Shown: positions 24,583 to 33,261, counted from the stretch's first letter. The stretch: DNA of 64,000 bases from Candidatus Nitrosotenuis aquarius (GCF_002787055.1 NZ_CP024808.1:522328-586327); one strand, 5' to 3'. Made by a program: numbers and translations. The notes: generated from the sequence alone by a model not told the origin.

Positions 24583-25485
24583 TTGCAAATATTGATTTTT
24601 GGACTAGTACTGCTAGGGATGACATTTCCGCTGGCACATGCTGAAAATTACCAAGTTACCATCCTAGACGGCACATCACAGCAAGACAGCGGACTAAAAT
24701 TCTATCCAGAGACATTGCCGTTTAGCGGCGATGACACCATAACATGGAAAAACCAAGATTCCGCCACACACAGCGTAACAAGCGGGATTGGCACACACCC
24801 AGAGTATTCAGGCAAGTTCTTCAAGACAGGAGCAATAGAGCCAGGCAAGTCAGGCAGCGTAAAAATTGATGTCAAGCAAAACTTTGCATTTTATTATTTC
24901 TGCGAGATTCACCCATGGCTTGCAGGAAAATTGGTAGTAGAAACTGCACCGGAGTCCCAGCCGGAAACTACAAACCCAATTGTCTCAGAAATTCAGATAG
25001 GCTCTGATGTTTCATTGACAGGCCAAGTACACTATGACTTTAGGAAAACCCCATATGATATTTTGACATATCAGGGCGATTCCCTAGTTGGTGTAAAACA
25101 TGGCCTCTTTGATGATTCAGGATCATACACAGATACAATAAGACAGCTGGCCCCTGGAACATACACACTCAAAATCGTGTACGGCTTGCCGACCCAAGTA
25201 GGGGCAACAAGCATCGAGATAACTGAGCAGATTCCAAAATGGATAAGAACCGACGCCAAGTGGTGGGCAGATGACTCCATAACAGACTCGGAGTTTGTCA
25301 AGGCAATAGAATACCTGGCCAAAGAGAACATAATCAAGATTCACAAGTCTCAGACGGCACAAAACACAGTCATCCCGGCATGGTTCAAGTCCAGTGCAGG
25401 ATGGTGGGCGTCAGGCCAAATATCAGACACTGAGTTTGCAAAGAGCCTCCAATACCTAAGCGACAACGGGATAATTCAGATCTAG
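24583..25485 (+). CDS. Secreted cupredoxin with two paired-Trp tail modules
   Basis: A 300-residue protein with a signal peptide (to about residue 20). The cupredoxin domain has H63 (ATHSVTSG) and the copper loop FYYFCEIHPWLAGKLVV with C107 and H110; the axial position expected to be Met is L113, which would raise the redox potential if copper is bound. The C terminus has two related modules, at about 217-253 (IPKWIRTDAKWWADDS) and 264-300 (IPAWFKSSAGWWASGQ), which recur in the deacetylase protein at 33576-36251. Such blue-copper proteins are thought to carry electrons in ammonia oxidisers. Start TTG. Confidence 0.8.
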   Translation: MQILIFGLVLLGMTFPLAHAENYQVTILDGTSQQDSGLKFYPETLPFSGDDTITWKNQDSATHSVTSGIGTHPEYSGKFFKTGAIEPGKSGSVKIDVKQNFAFYYFCEIHPWLAGKLVVETAPESQPETTNPIVSEIQIGSDVSLTGQVHYDFRKTPYDILTYQGDSLVGVKHGLFDDSGSYTDTIRQLAPGTYTLKIVYGLPTQVGATSIEITEQIPKWIRTDAKWWADDSITDSEFVKAIEYLAKENIIKIHKSQTAQNTVIPAWFKSSAGWWASGQISDTEFAKSLQYLSDNGIIQI

Positions 25486-25763
25486 TTTTTTTGCAAAAAT
25501 ATTCTCACGGCTTCTAGGTGCGAGCAGTTTGCCTTGAGGCCTTTTCCGTGGTGAAACGTGTAAAAGTTCTTAAAGCCAAGACAGTCGCACGAGTCAAGCG
25601 TCACCATGTAGGACTTTTCGGGGTCTGAAGACGATCTTACCTGAAAGATGTCATCGTCTACCTTGATTACGTTTCCCTCATCGACTAGCTTTTTTGCCTT
25701 GCGTATTGTGCTTGCGCTCACTGGGTATGTTAGATCGGCCGCATTAGAATAGATTGCGATCAT
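25482..25763 (-). CDS. SWIM-type zinc-finger protein
   Basis: A 93-residue protein. The zinc ligands are in DSCDCLGFKNFYTFHHGKG and NCSHLEAVR, giving Cys-x-Cys-x(n)-Cys-x-His, the SWIM pattern. The start at the internal ATG (MIAIYSNAAD) was chosen; the longer frame adds 57 residues that overlap the promoter and gene of the divergent neighbour and look non-coding. SWIM domains bind DNA or proteins. The last four bases overlap the cupredoxin stop on the other strand. Confidence 0.65.
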   Translation of the reverse strand: MIAIYSNAADLTYPVSASTIRKAKKLVDEGNVIKVDDDIFQVRSSSDPEKSYMVTLDSCDCLGFKNFYTFHHGKGLKANCSHLEAVRIFLQKN

Positions 25764-25827
25764 TGTATGTTTTTTGTGCAAATAATTTACTCGTAGAACA
25801 CATAAACAATACCAATCAAATTTTGAT

Positions 25828-26151
25828 TTGAAAGTGGAGCGAAAATTCAACCAAACCCCAGGAGACACCAACATTGCCATACTTGGGTATCTATCAAAGG
25901 TTGGAACATGGATGAACTTGAGGCAAATCACCACTGGAACTCCGGGCTCTGACCTAAACAGAGAAAGGCTTCGAGCTATCCTGGAGAGTTTTGCAAAAAA
26001 GGAATTTATCGAAATTAGGGAAAGTCAGAATCCAAAGGCAAAATTCGAGTACAAAATAACAGAAAAAGGCAAAATTGCTTTTCTGAAATGTGTCAGCTTT
26101 GATCCCGATGTGAAATATTTGCTTGGCCTGCGAGACCACAAGGAAGTCTAG
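25828..26151 (+). CDS. Winged-helix transcription-regulator-like protein
   Basis: A 107-residue protein with the order helix, helix-turn-helix, wing: NIAILGYLSKVGTWMNLRQITTG, RERLRAILESFAKKEFIEI, then the wing KAKFEYKITEKGKIAFLKCV. This is the MarR/PadR-like winged-helix layout. It starts with TTG (alternatives are few). It converges with a membrane protein gene and overlaps it by four bases. Confidence 0.65.
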   Translation: MKVERKFNQTPGDTNIAILGYLSKVGTWMNLRQITTGTPGSDLNRERLRAILESFAKKEFIEIRESQNPKAKFEYKITEKGKIAFLKCVSFDPDVKYLLGLRDHKEV

Positions 26152-26993
26152 TTTATCCACAGCATCGAATAACCCTGGTCGTCTTCGAAGATCAGGTCCA
26201 TGTCAAATTTTAATTCCAGATTTTGCAGTATTGTGCCAAGATGGGCTGATTGCAGCTCGTCATCAAAGTTTTTTGAAATGCACAATACTCTGAAGAATGG
26301 TTTGCCGGACTTTGACAGATTGTTTGCGAATTGTTCTAGTGTTTGTTTTGATACAGAGTCAAAGAACTTGACTGCAAAATATCCTTTTTTTGTTGAAACC
26401 ACGACATCCATCGTTTCTCCGCCAACTGATTGGTTTTGCTTGTAGGGTAGTTTTTTTTCGCCGGGCTTTGCCTTGCTCATTATTGCTTGCAGTTCTGGAA
26501 AAACCAAGCTAGAGTGGTTTAGAATTTTGTCGACTTTGGTCTCTCCCTCTGGCAGAGACGTCTCAAAATTAACCAGATATGATTGGCGGATAAGCTGGCT
26601 TTCTATGGACTTGAGTTCTTTTTTGTACGACTGCCCCCGTGCAGTAATCCACAAAAACAGAAACGACAACAACCCAATTACGACGCCGTTGCTTGCCATG
26701 AGCCAGACCTGTGTTGTGTATAATTTCAGAATGCTTTCTGCCGAAAAGACTTGTTCTGTATCAGGTACAAATGCCAGGCCGACTAGGCCGGATTCTTCGT
26801 CCTTGATTTCCTTGATTTCTCCGTGCTTGTGGATTTCTTCTTGGAATGTAAATTGAGACAGCGATATTACAACAGACAGCGATAGCAATCCAATGATTAC
26901 CATGACAAGTGTTACTCTGTACCAAATCGAGAGATTCTCGATTGCCGCATCTAGTTTTCCTGCCAAGGACCTGTCGTCTTTAGACAACGCCAT
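26148..26993 (-). CDS. Two-helix membrane protein with a cytosolic alpha/beta domain
   Basis: A 281-residue protein. Two hydrophobic helices lie at about 25-46 (YRVTLVMVIIGLLSLSVVISLS) and 92-114 (VWLMASNGVVIGLLSFLFLWI). The C-terminal 130 residues form an alpha/beta domain with TMDVVVSTKKGYFAVKFFDS then a helix and FFRVLCISKNFDDE. The strand-helix order resembles a restriction-like nuclease fold but lacks a clear D/ExK triad, so activity is not claimed. Confidence 0.55.
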   Translation of the reverse strand: MALSKDDRSLAGKLDAAIENLSIWYRVTLVMVIIGLLSLSVVISLSQFTFQEEIHKHGEIKEIKDEESGLVGLAFVPDTEQVFSAESILKLYTTQVWLMASNGVVIGLLSFLFLWITARGQSYKKELKSIESQLIRQSYLVNFETSLPEGETKVDKILNHSSLVFPELQAIMSKAKPGEKKLPYKQNQSVGGETMDVVVSTKKGYFAVKFFDSVSKQTLEQFANNLSKSGKPFFRVLCISKNFDDELQSAHLGTILQNLELKFDMDLIFEDDQGYSMLWIN

Positions 26994-27087
26994 TGGGCGA
27001 TTTTGTGCGTATTTAACGACTTGTTACAAATTGTAACATGATACAGTTCTTGCAAAATCGCTTTTATATCTGAGGCTAAGTATTCTC

Positions 27088-27507
27088 ATGGAATCAGCGC
27101 AGACAGTAATTCTTGACGCAAATGTAATCATAAAAGAAATCCAGGAAGGAAGAATTCTCCGACCAATCGCAAAGCGAATGAAGAAATACAAATCAAAACT
27201 TGTCCTGCCAGAAATAATTCTAGGCGAGGTAAGCAAGATTACCGGCTCTGATCCAATATCTACGATGGAGCGAGTCTATCAGCACTGCAAGCAGCCAATC
27301 ATGGTGGACAAAACAAATGAAATTTTAACAGAATCGCAGCGAATCAACGAGAAATATTACGAGTGTCACAGATCAGACAGCCTCATTTTGGCCACTGCAA
27401 AACTGACCGGCTCTACTCTGGTCAGCTTTGACAGGGACTTGCTGCAGACAGCAAAGATGGAAGGCGTCCAGGCATTTTTGCCTAGAAATTACATTAGGTG
27501 GGGATAG
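27088..27507 (+). CDS. PIN-domain ribonuclease-like protein
   Basis: A 139-residue PIN protein. Acidic metal ligands are D10 in VILDANVII, E42 or E47 in LPEIILGEVSK, D100 or so in HRSDSLILATAK, and D115-D117 in VSFDRDLL. The length is that of a stand-alone VapC- or Nob1-type nuclease. No antitoxin gene is directly upstream. It is followed by a receiver-like protein six bases later in the same transcript, so it may be controlled through that protein. Confidence 0.75.
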   Translation: MESAQTVILDANVIIKEIQEGRILRPIAKRMKKYKSKLVLPEIILGEVSKITGSDPISTMERVYQHCKQPIMVDKTNEILTESQRINEKYYECHRSDSLILATAKLTGSTLVSFDRDLLQTAKMEGVQAFLPRNYIRWG

Positions 27508-27512
27508 AAAAA

Positions 27513-27878
27513 ATGAGGGCATTGGTCTTAGAGCAAAATGACAGAATAATCCAGTTGTATCGGTCCATTTTTGAGCAAAAAAAATATGACGCAGACTTTG
27601 TCTGCGACCACGGCCAATGCCTAGACAAGGTAATTGCAAAAAACCAGTACGACATGGTAATTCTGGAAAAGCCGATCAGAACAGACATTGACACAAATCT
27701 GGAAGACGAAATAAGGATGGCAAACCCAGAACAGCGGATCTTTTTCCTCTCCCCATACATGACTCCACGTGATGAGGAATTTGAAACAGTAAAGGAAACG
27801 CTGGACTTAATAGACAAGCCGTTTGCCATGGTGAACCTGCTGACCCACCTAGAGATCAAGCCGACATTGGGCAAATAA
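27513..27878 (+). CDS. Receiver-domain protein with Glu replacing the acceptor Asp
   Basis: A 121-residue receiver-domain protein. The fold is complete (RALVLEQNDRIIQLYRSIFEQ, MVILEKPI, RIFFLSPYMT, IDKPFAMVNLL), but the phospho-acceptor is E52 in ILEKPI instead of Asp, and the acidic pair at 7-8 is EQ. The conserved Lys (K102, DKPF) is kept. It may lock in an active-like state. I chose the ATG at 27513, five residues into the longer frame that overlaps the PIN gene. Confidence 0.7.
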   Translation: MRALVLEQNDRIIQLYRSIFEQKKYDADFVCDHGQCLDKVIAKNQYDMVILEKPIRTDIDTNLEDEIRMANPEQRIFFLSPYMTPRDEEFETVKETLDLIDKPFAMVNLLTHLEIKPTLGK

Positions 27879-27909
27879 GATTTTAAGCTAAATTTGCTAG
27901 CTTGGTGTG

Positions 27910-28962
27910 ATGGGCATCAAGCGGTATTTTGCCAAGCGCGCGCTGGTTTTGTTTGGAGTCCTGATGGCGACCCTGTTTTTGACGGTTTTGCTTGTCGGCT
28001 CTAACATGGATTCCATACTAAAAAAGGGAATTGCAATACAGGTGCGCGCAGAAATAGTGGAAAACAAGGAGTTGATGTCGGGCTTTGCCGGAACGGATGA
28101 GCTAAACCAGTACATTGAATCCCAGATAGAAAAGCGCACCAAGGCGCTTGGCTTAGATGAGCCGTGGCACTCGCCAAACAGAATAGGCCTTGCAATGTAC
28201 AAGATTCTGATTTTGGATTTTGGACATTCCGCATTTCTGACTAGCGACTCTGGCTCTACTAGTGTCGGTGACATAATTCTAGAAAAGATGCCAAGAACGA
28301 TTCTTCTTTTTACTACCGCCACAGTAATCATTTCAATAATTGGGATTTTGGTTGGCGCGGCAGCCGGAAGTAAGATAGGCTCCAAAACAGACAAGATAAC
28401 ATCGTCGTTTGCCATTATCAGTAGCAGTTTTCCCGTCTGGTGGATTGGACTGCTCATGATCTTTACGTTTTCCTTTTGGTATGCGATATTTCCTGCAAGG
28501 GCAACACCGCTCATTCCCCCAACAGATCCAGGCTACGTAGTATCGTTGTTGTACCACATGACACTGCCAATAATCACAATTGTTCTAATCGGATTTGGGA
28601 CATGGGCATATTTGGTTAGGAATTTTATGGCAGGAATAATGCAGGAAGATTTTATCTTTGTAAAAAAGGCAATTGGGATCAAGCAGCGCAAAATAATTTT
28701 CGGTAGCGCACTAAAGAACGCTGCGCCGCCAATTGTCACCATTCTTGCCTTGAGCCTATCCGGATCATTGGGCGGGGCAATAATCACAGAGGCAGTCTTT
28801 GATTGGCCTGGGATGGGTCGGCTCTACTTTGAGGCAATCACGCTAATGGACTTGCCTGTAATAATTGGCGCCACATATGTTCTGACTGTGTTCTTTTTGG
28901 TAAGCATCTTTGTTTCTGACTTGCTGTATGGGTACTTGGACCCAAGAATCAGGACTGGTTAG
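27910..28962 (+). CDS. Peptide/nickel-type ABC transporter permease, DppB/OppB-like
   Basis: A 350-residue membrane protein with six or so helices and the ATPase-contact EAA-like loop in KKAIGIKQRKIIFGSALKNAA, followed by ITEAVFDWPGMGRL, which is diagnostic of DppB-type permeases. A long external insert lies between the first helix and the next (about residues 40-110). Start is the ATG three bases after a GTG. It abuts dppC-like gene with no gap. No substrate-binding protein or ATPase gene is seen nearby. Confidence 0.85.
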   Translation: MGIKRYFAKRALVLFGVLMATLFLTVLLVGSNMDSILKKGIAIQVRAEIVENKELMSGFAGTDELNQYIESQIEKRTKALGLDEPWHSPNRIGLAMYKILILDFGHSAFLTSDSGSTSVGDIILEKMPRTILLFTTATVIISIIGILVGAAAGSKIGSKTDKITSSFAIISSSFPVWWIGLLMIFTFSFWYAIFPARATPLIPPTDPGYVVSLLYHMTLPIITIVLIGFGTWAYLVRNFMAGIMQEDFIFVKKAIGIKQRKIIFGSALKNAAPPIVTILALSLSGSLGGAIITEAVFDWPGMGRLYFEAITLMDLPVIIGATYVLTVFFLVSIFVSDLLYGYLDPRIRTG

Positions 28963-30309
28963 ATGGACTATACCGAAATCAAGGCTGGTTTTACAAAAAG
29001 CAGAATAGGACTGGCAGGCCTTGCCATGCTTGCATGCCTAGTGGCAGCATCCATTGTTACCATATCTGCAATACCTGTCGATACCTACAAGCAATGGAAC
29101 AATCCCGCGAGATGGACGGAGCTTCCCAAGTCTGCCCAACCAGAATGGGTAAACTGGTTTTTGAGCAAAAAAATACCAGAGCACAAGATTCTTGATTCCT
29201 CAAACATAACACTCAGGCAGGGACAAACAGAATCTGCCATTATTCAGAGATTTGACGTCGACTATACATCGGATTATTTTCCAGGCGAGTTTTTGCTTAA
29301 TTTCAATTCAGAATATTCCGGCTCTCCGATTCTGCAAATCAGTGTGATAAGACCAGATGGAATAACTCTGAAGGTGTTGTCATCATCGCTCCCATACTCT
29401 GATCATAAGGCGGATTATTTTGACAAGATATTTTCGACAAACGAGTCCATCAAAAAAAACCTCAGGCTACAGTCCGACTATTTTGCATATCCAATCCATG
29501 AATATAGTGCAAAAGAGATAATCTTTGCAAAAACAGACAGACATGAGACGCTAAAGGGAAAATACGAGTTTGTAATTGCAGTATCCGATGTAGACGTGTT
29601 TGACTCCAAGATTGTGCTTAGCGGCAAGGTCTTTGGCCTTGCAGGAACGGACGAGCTAAGACGCGATTTGGCAATAGGACTGCTCTGGGGAACACCAATT
29701 GCATTGTTCATTGGAATTGTGGTGGCATTTGGCTCCGTCATTTCGGGACTGGTCTTTGGGGTTTATGCTGGATACAAGGGAGGAAATACGGACGAGTCCA
29801 TGATGCGGCTCAATGATGTGATTTATGCGCTCCCCGCCCTACCGTTTTTGATAATTCTTTCAGTTACGACATCAAACAGCATATTTTTGATGATTGGATT
29901 TTTGATGATCTTCGGCTGGGTTGGAGTTGCCAAGGTCTCTCGCAGTATGGCACTGCAAATCAAGACGCGACAATTCGTAGATGCGGCAAAGACAATGGGT
30001 CAAAAGGATTCCAAGATTATTTTCAGGCATATTATCCCGCAGATAATGCCCTATGCGCTTGCAAGCATCGCAATCTCTGTTCCCGCGGCAATAACGACAG
30101 AGGCAGGCCTTAGCTTTTTGGGTCTAGGAGACCCAACATATCCAACGTGGGGCCAAATTCTGCATGATGCCAAGTCCCATGGGGCAGCAGCTCGAGGGTT
30201 ATGGTGGTGGATTATCCCGCCAGGAGTCATGGTTGCAATAACTGGCCTTGCTTTTGTCTTTATTGGAAACTCGCTCGAGTCCACGGTAAATCCAAAACTT
30301 AGGCGCTAG
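28963..30309 (+). CDS. Peptide/nickel-type ABC transporter permease, DppC/OppC-like
   Basis: A 448-residue permease. The last 230 residues are the conserved domain, with the contact loop AKTMGQKDSKIIFRHIIPQI and the signature AGLSFLGLGDPTYPTWG. The first 220 residues are one helix followed by a large extracytoplasmic beta-rich insert with RFDVDYTSDYFPGEF and repeat-like structure, larger than in bacterial DppC. This insert may bind substrate itself. ATG start directly after the stop of the upstream gene (TAGATG). Confidence 0.85.
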   Translation: MDYTEIKAGFTKSRIGLAGLAMLACLVAASIVTISAIPVDTYKQWNNPARWTELPKSAQPEWVNWFLSKKIPEHKILDSSNITLRQGQTESAIIQRFDVDYTSDYFPGEFLLNFNSEYSGSPILQISVIRPDGITLKVLSSSLPYSDHKADYFDKIFSTNESIKKNLRLQSDYFAYPIHEYSAKEIIFAKTDRHETLKGKYEFVIAVSDVDVFDSKIVLSGKVFGLAGTDELRRDLAIGLLWGTPIALFIGIVVAFGSVISGLVFGVYAGYKGGNTDESMMRLNDVIYALPALPFLIILSVTTSNSIFLMIGFLMIFGWVGVAKVSRSMALQIKTRQFVDAAKTMGQKDSKIIFRHIIPQIMPYALASIAISVPAAITTEAGLSFLGLGDPTYPTWGQILHDAKSHGAAARGLWWWIIPPGVMVAITGLAFVFIGNSLESTVNPKLRR

Positions 30310-30629
30310 TTTGAGAAGTTGAAGTCGCGGATAACTTTGAGTGCGCTGTCGTTTAGCTTGATGGTGTAAGCTGCGGCATTGGGATCGGTTAGTTGTGCCA
30401 AGGATTCTGCAAATGTAGTCTTGTCTTTTCCACGCTCGTACATTCCCCCGGTTTCCTTTATGCAGAGTGGGAATTTTTTGAGCGACAGCCCGTTTTGGAA
30501 GAGGTGAGCGATGAATTTTTTATAGTTTTCCGGCTCGTACCAGTCTACATTTTTTTCCTCGCATGCTGCAATCCAAGTATCTATTGAATTCTGATAGATT
30601 GCCTTTGTCCTAAGAGCATCCAGAGTCAT
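30306..30629 (-). CDS. Conserved-looking small protein of unknown function
   Basis: A 107-residue soluble protein, mostly helical, with the order LRTKAIYQNSIDTWIAACEEK, WYEPENYKKFIAHLFQNG, and C-terminal YTIKLNDSALKVIRDFNFSN. No family is recognised. It directly follows the zinc-ribbon membrane-protein gene with no gap and overlaps the dppC-like gene end by four bases on the other strand. Confidence 0.55.
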   Translation of the reverse strand: MTLDALRTKAIYQNSIDTWIAACEEKNVDWYEPENYKKFIAHLFQNGLSLKKFPLCIKETGGMYERGKDKTTFAESLAQLTDPNAAAYTIKLNDSALKVIRDFNFSN

Positions 30630-30971
30630 TTAGAAATCTGCGCGCTTCATTTTGGAGCCGCATCTTGGACATGTGGCACCCTTGAATTTGTGGTTGCAGG
30701 TAAGGCAGACGTATTTTACTCCACCTCCGCCGCCCTCAGAATTGAATCCAAAGAATCCCCCTCCCCCACCTGACGAGTCTCCTCCATATCCGCGCATCTT
30801 GCTCATCTGGCTTCGCCTAATCCAGAGCGGCAAGAGAATGAAAACTGCCAGTGCCACGCCAAGACCCACATATGATGGAAGTCCCATGGCTGTGAACAAT
30901 AATTGAATTCCTATGCTAAACGCAAGCGATGCAAACAGGTAGATGAGGTATTTTTTGTAGGTATACAACAC
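30630..30971 (-). CDS. Membrane protein with C-terminal zinc ribbon
   Basis: A 113-residue protein. Two hydrophobic helices (YLIYLFASLAFSIGIQLLF and VGLGVALAVFILLPLWI) are followed by a Gly-rich linker (GGDSSGGGGGFFGF, GGGGG) and a zinc ribbon VCLTCNHKFKGATCPRCGSK, Cys-x2-Cys and Cys-x2-Cys. This layout, membrane helices and ribbon, recurs at 59167-59457. Its role is unknown. It has its own AT-rich upstream stretch (TTTAAAAAGGATTTAAAG). Confidence 0.7.
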   Translation of the reverse strand: MLYTYKKYLIYLFASLAFSIGIQLLFTAMGLPSYVGLGVALAVFILLPLWIRRSQMSKMRGYGGDSSGGGGGFFGFNSEGGGGGVKYVCLTCNHKFKGATCPRCGSKMKRADF

Positions 30972-31004
30972 AGTAATTGCCTTTAAAAAGGATTTAAAGT
31001 TTTG

Positions 31005-31418
31005 TCAGTTTTTTTGCTCATCATCTGACTCAAAAATTATCGGGATTTGATTTCCTTGGCTATCCCATGCAAAAATGTCAGTGTCATTCTCATATGGAGA
31101 TTGCACAATTATTGACACCAGTCCAAAAAAATTGTGCAGGTCCGTAACTGACGGTTCTGCAGAGCCGCTTGGATGCGAGTGAGCGGTTCCGACATATGCC
31201 AAGTCTAGTGGTAAGAATGATTGTGGAAAGCCAGCGAACGTCTGGTCGCTGTAGGAGAACGGTGGAATTGAAAGCCCGTCTATTGTGATTATTCCCTTTT
31301 TGGACTTGCCCTTGAGAATCAAAATTGCTTCGTATGGGTGCTTCATTTTACAATATGACAAAATGCTATCATGGACTTCTTTTTTTAAAAACACCTTGCG
31401 CTCTGGCCTGGTGCCCAT
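31005..31418 (-). CDS. JAMM/MPN metalloprotease-like protein
   Basis: A 137-residue single-domain JAB1/MPN protein. The JAMM site is complete: E30 (YEAILIL), then HSHPSGSAEPSVTD with H80, H82, S90 and D93. Such enzymes remove ubiquitin-like proteins (SAMP) or act in cysteine synthesis. No ubiquitin-like or E1 gene is in the window. Its ATG overlaps the stop of the upstream coiled-coil gene by one base (TAATG), suggesting coupled translation and a joint function. Confidence 0.85.
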   Translation of the reverse strand: MGTRPERKVFLKKEVHDSILSYCKMKHPYEAILILKGKSKKGIITIDGLSIPPFSYSDQTFAGFPQSFLPLDLAYVGTAHSHPSGSAEPSVTDLHNFFGLVSIIVQSPYENDTDIFAWDSQGNQIPIIFESDDEQKN

Positions 31419-32686
31419 TATTGTGTCAGCTCGCCCTTTATTCCAAGTCTTTCCAGTGAGGATTTGAGGTCTTGGAATAGTTTTTGCCTTTGTGAGGATT
31501 TTTGCTCCAGCTCGGATTGGAGGTTTTTTATTTTTGCCTGAGCATCAGCCAGGTCGGATTTGGATTTCGATAACTGTTTTTCAAGGGATTCGAGTTTTTT
31601 GCGATCAAATGCCGATGCTTGTTTTTCTATTTCCTGGATCTGGGACTGGATGCTCCTTTTTTGCTGTATTAGATTGTCAAGAATCGACATCAGGTGTGTG
31701 ATATGATCCACTGACTTGTCGGTTTCCTTGACAGATACCGTCCCAGAGACAATTCCTTTCATGCATGATTCCAAAATGGTGATTATGGATTCTTTGCTTT
31801 CTGTTGTAATTACTTTGGACGGTCGCTCCAGCAGCCTTTCAAGTATTGACTTGAGGGACTTGTCCAGAGATGTGACATAGACATACTTTCCAAGCGGGCG
31901 CGAAACCTTGGAGAATTCGTCGTCAATTTGCCCGTCTAGCTTTTCTTCTTGAGACTTTATCTGTGTGATTTTATTTTCTAATTCTAAGAGTTGGGCATAC
32001 TCTGAAGAGGTGTGCGTGTCTATGATTTGTTTTTGTGTGGATTCGCAGAGATTTTGTGCCGATTCCTGAGACTTGCGCAGCTGTGCAATGTGATGTTCGA
32101 TGTCCATGAGCTCCTGTGTGGAGTGTTGGATTTTCAACATGGTATCTTTGATCACGCCGGATGAGGACTCCAGTGTTGAATAGTCGGAAAGCATTTTTGT
32201 TATCAGGGTGTGGTTTTCTGTCAGCAATGCGAGGTGGTCCTTGAGGTCTTGGGCATATTTTTTTGCAAAAACGTGAATGACGCGACTGTGCTTGCCCAAA
32301 ACATCGCCGATTTTTTTTAGGGTGTGCGATGATGCATCCGCGGTTTTTGCCACATCCTCAAATGTTGAAACGACAGGTAGTGACTTTTTGGATTCTTTTG
32401 ATATTACGTCGATTACCTCGGTTTTGGCCCTGACTACTATGACCCGCAGTATTTTTTCAATGTCGTCTACTTTGAGATCGTCGTTTTTTAGGTGGTCAAT
32501 TATCTTGTAGATGTGGTTCAGCTCGCGCTCTATCTCAGAAAATAACGGCTTCGACTGTATTGTGATTTTTTTGCGCAATTCTTCCTTTTTTGAAGCCAGG
32601 ATTGGCTCTAGCTCGTCTATTCTCAGAGTGTGAGATGTGGCAGGCTCTTGCTCTTCTTGCTTTTTTTTGCCCCAGCCAAAAACCAT
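31418..32686 (-). CDS. Large coiled-coil protein paired with the JAMM gene
   Basis: A 422-residue soluble protein. It starts with a short basic segment (MVFGWGKKKQEEQEP) and is helical through most of its length, with clear heptads in ELENKITQIKSQEEKL and KQLSKSKSDLADAQAKIKNLQSEL. The middle holds a short globular part around SRPLGKYVYVTSLDKSLKSIL. The family is not recognised, but the layout resembles proteins that bind archaeal ESCRT or membranes. It is upstream of, and overlaps, the JAMM gene. Confidence 0.65.
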   Translation of the reverse strand: MVFGWGKKKQEEQEPATSHTLRIDELEPILASKKEELRKKITIQSKPLFSEIERELNHIYKIIDHLKNDDLKVDDIEKILRVIVVRAKTEVIDVISKESKKSLPVVSTFEDVAKTADASSHTLKKIGDVLGKHSRVIHVFAKKYAQDLKDHLALLTENHTLITKMLSDYSTLESSSGVIKDTMLKIQHSTQELMDIEHHIAQLRKSQESAQNLCESTQKQIIDTHTSSEYAQLLELENKITQIKSQEEKLDGQIDDEFSKVSRPLGKYVYVTSLDKSLKSILERLLERPSKVITTESKESIITILESCMKGIVSGTVSVKETDKSVDHITHLMSILDNLIQQKRSIQSQIQEIEKQASAFDRKKLESLEKQLSKSKSDLADAQAKIKNLQSELEQKSSQRQKLFQDLKSSLERLGIKGELTQ

Positions 32687-32762
32687 GATTTCTATGAATC
32701 CAGTTCCAATGTATATTTGTCGTATCTTAAATTTTAAAGCCAGTCAGATCTTGAACAAAAGC

Positions 32763-33239
32763 ATGCCATCTAAGATCCTAAGCCAAAACAAAAACGGCAG
32801 CCTTTGCGGCACGGTAAGCCAGAGTGCCATAATCAACACGTCAATTTCAGCATTGTGGAAGATTATTGGAAACTATACGGGTCTGCCAGAATGGGTGCTA
32901 GATGTCAAAAAAACAGAATCACTGTCTAGAATAAAAAACGAAGTTGGTGCAGCACGAGACATAACCTTTGCAGACGGCAGCCACGTAATAGAATATGCTG
33001 TCGGTTGGAAGGATAAAGAATACCTATCATATGTTGCGACAAGCGGCCTGCCACTGACCGGATATCACGCAACAATATCTATTGCGCCAAAAGGCAAGGC
33101 CTCTCAGATAACTTGGACGTCGTTTTTGATCAGCCAAGACTCGGACAAAAAAGAGTTCCTAGAGTTTTTGGGCTTTATGGACTCGTTTTATGCCAAATCC
33201 CTAGAGCAACTCAAGGCAAAGCTGGAAAAAACAACATAA
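32763..33239 (+). CDS. SRPBCC/START-like ligand-binding protein
   Basis: About 158 residues, with the SRPBCC (polyketide cyclase) fold order: TVSQSAIINTSISALWKIIGN, GLPEWVLDVKKTESL, ARDITFADGSHVIEYAVGWK, LPLTGYHATISI, and the long C-terminal helix FLGFMDSFYAKSLEQLKAKLEK. Proteins of this class bind hydrophobic ligands. I chose the internal ATG (MPSKIL), since the longer frame overlaps the divergent gene. The 22-base gap to the next gene suggests they share a transcript. Confidence 0.75.
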   Translation: MPSKILSQNKNGSLCGTVSQSAIINTSISALWKIIGNYTGLPEWVLDVKKTESLSRIKNEVGAARDITFADGSHVIEYAVGWKDKEYLSYVATSGLPLTGYHATISIAPKGKASQITWTSFLISQDSDKKEFLEFLGFMDSFYAKSLEQLKAKLEKTT

Positions 33240-33261
33240 GCCAGAACAATGCAGGAATATC

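Noticed and set aside
27897-28514. Minus-strand frame opposite the dppB-like gene
   Set aside because: The permease frame has diagnostic motifs throughout; the antisense frame has none.
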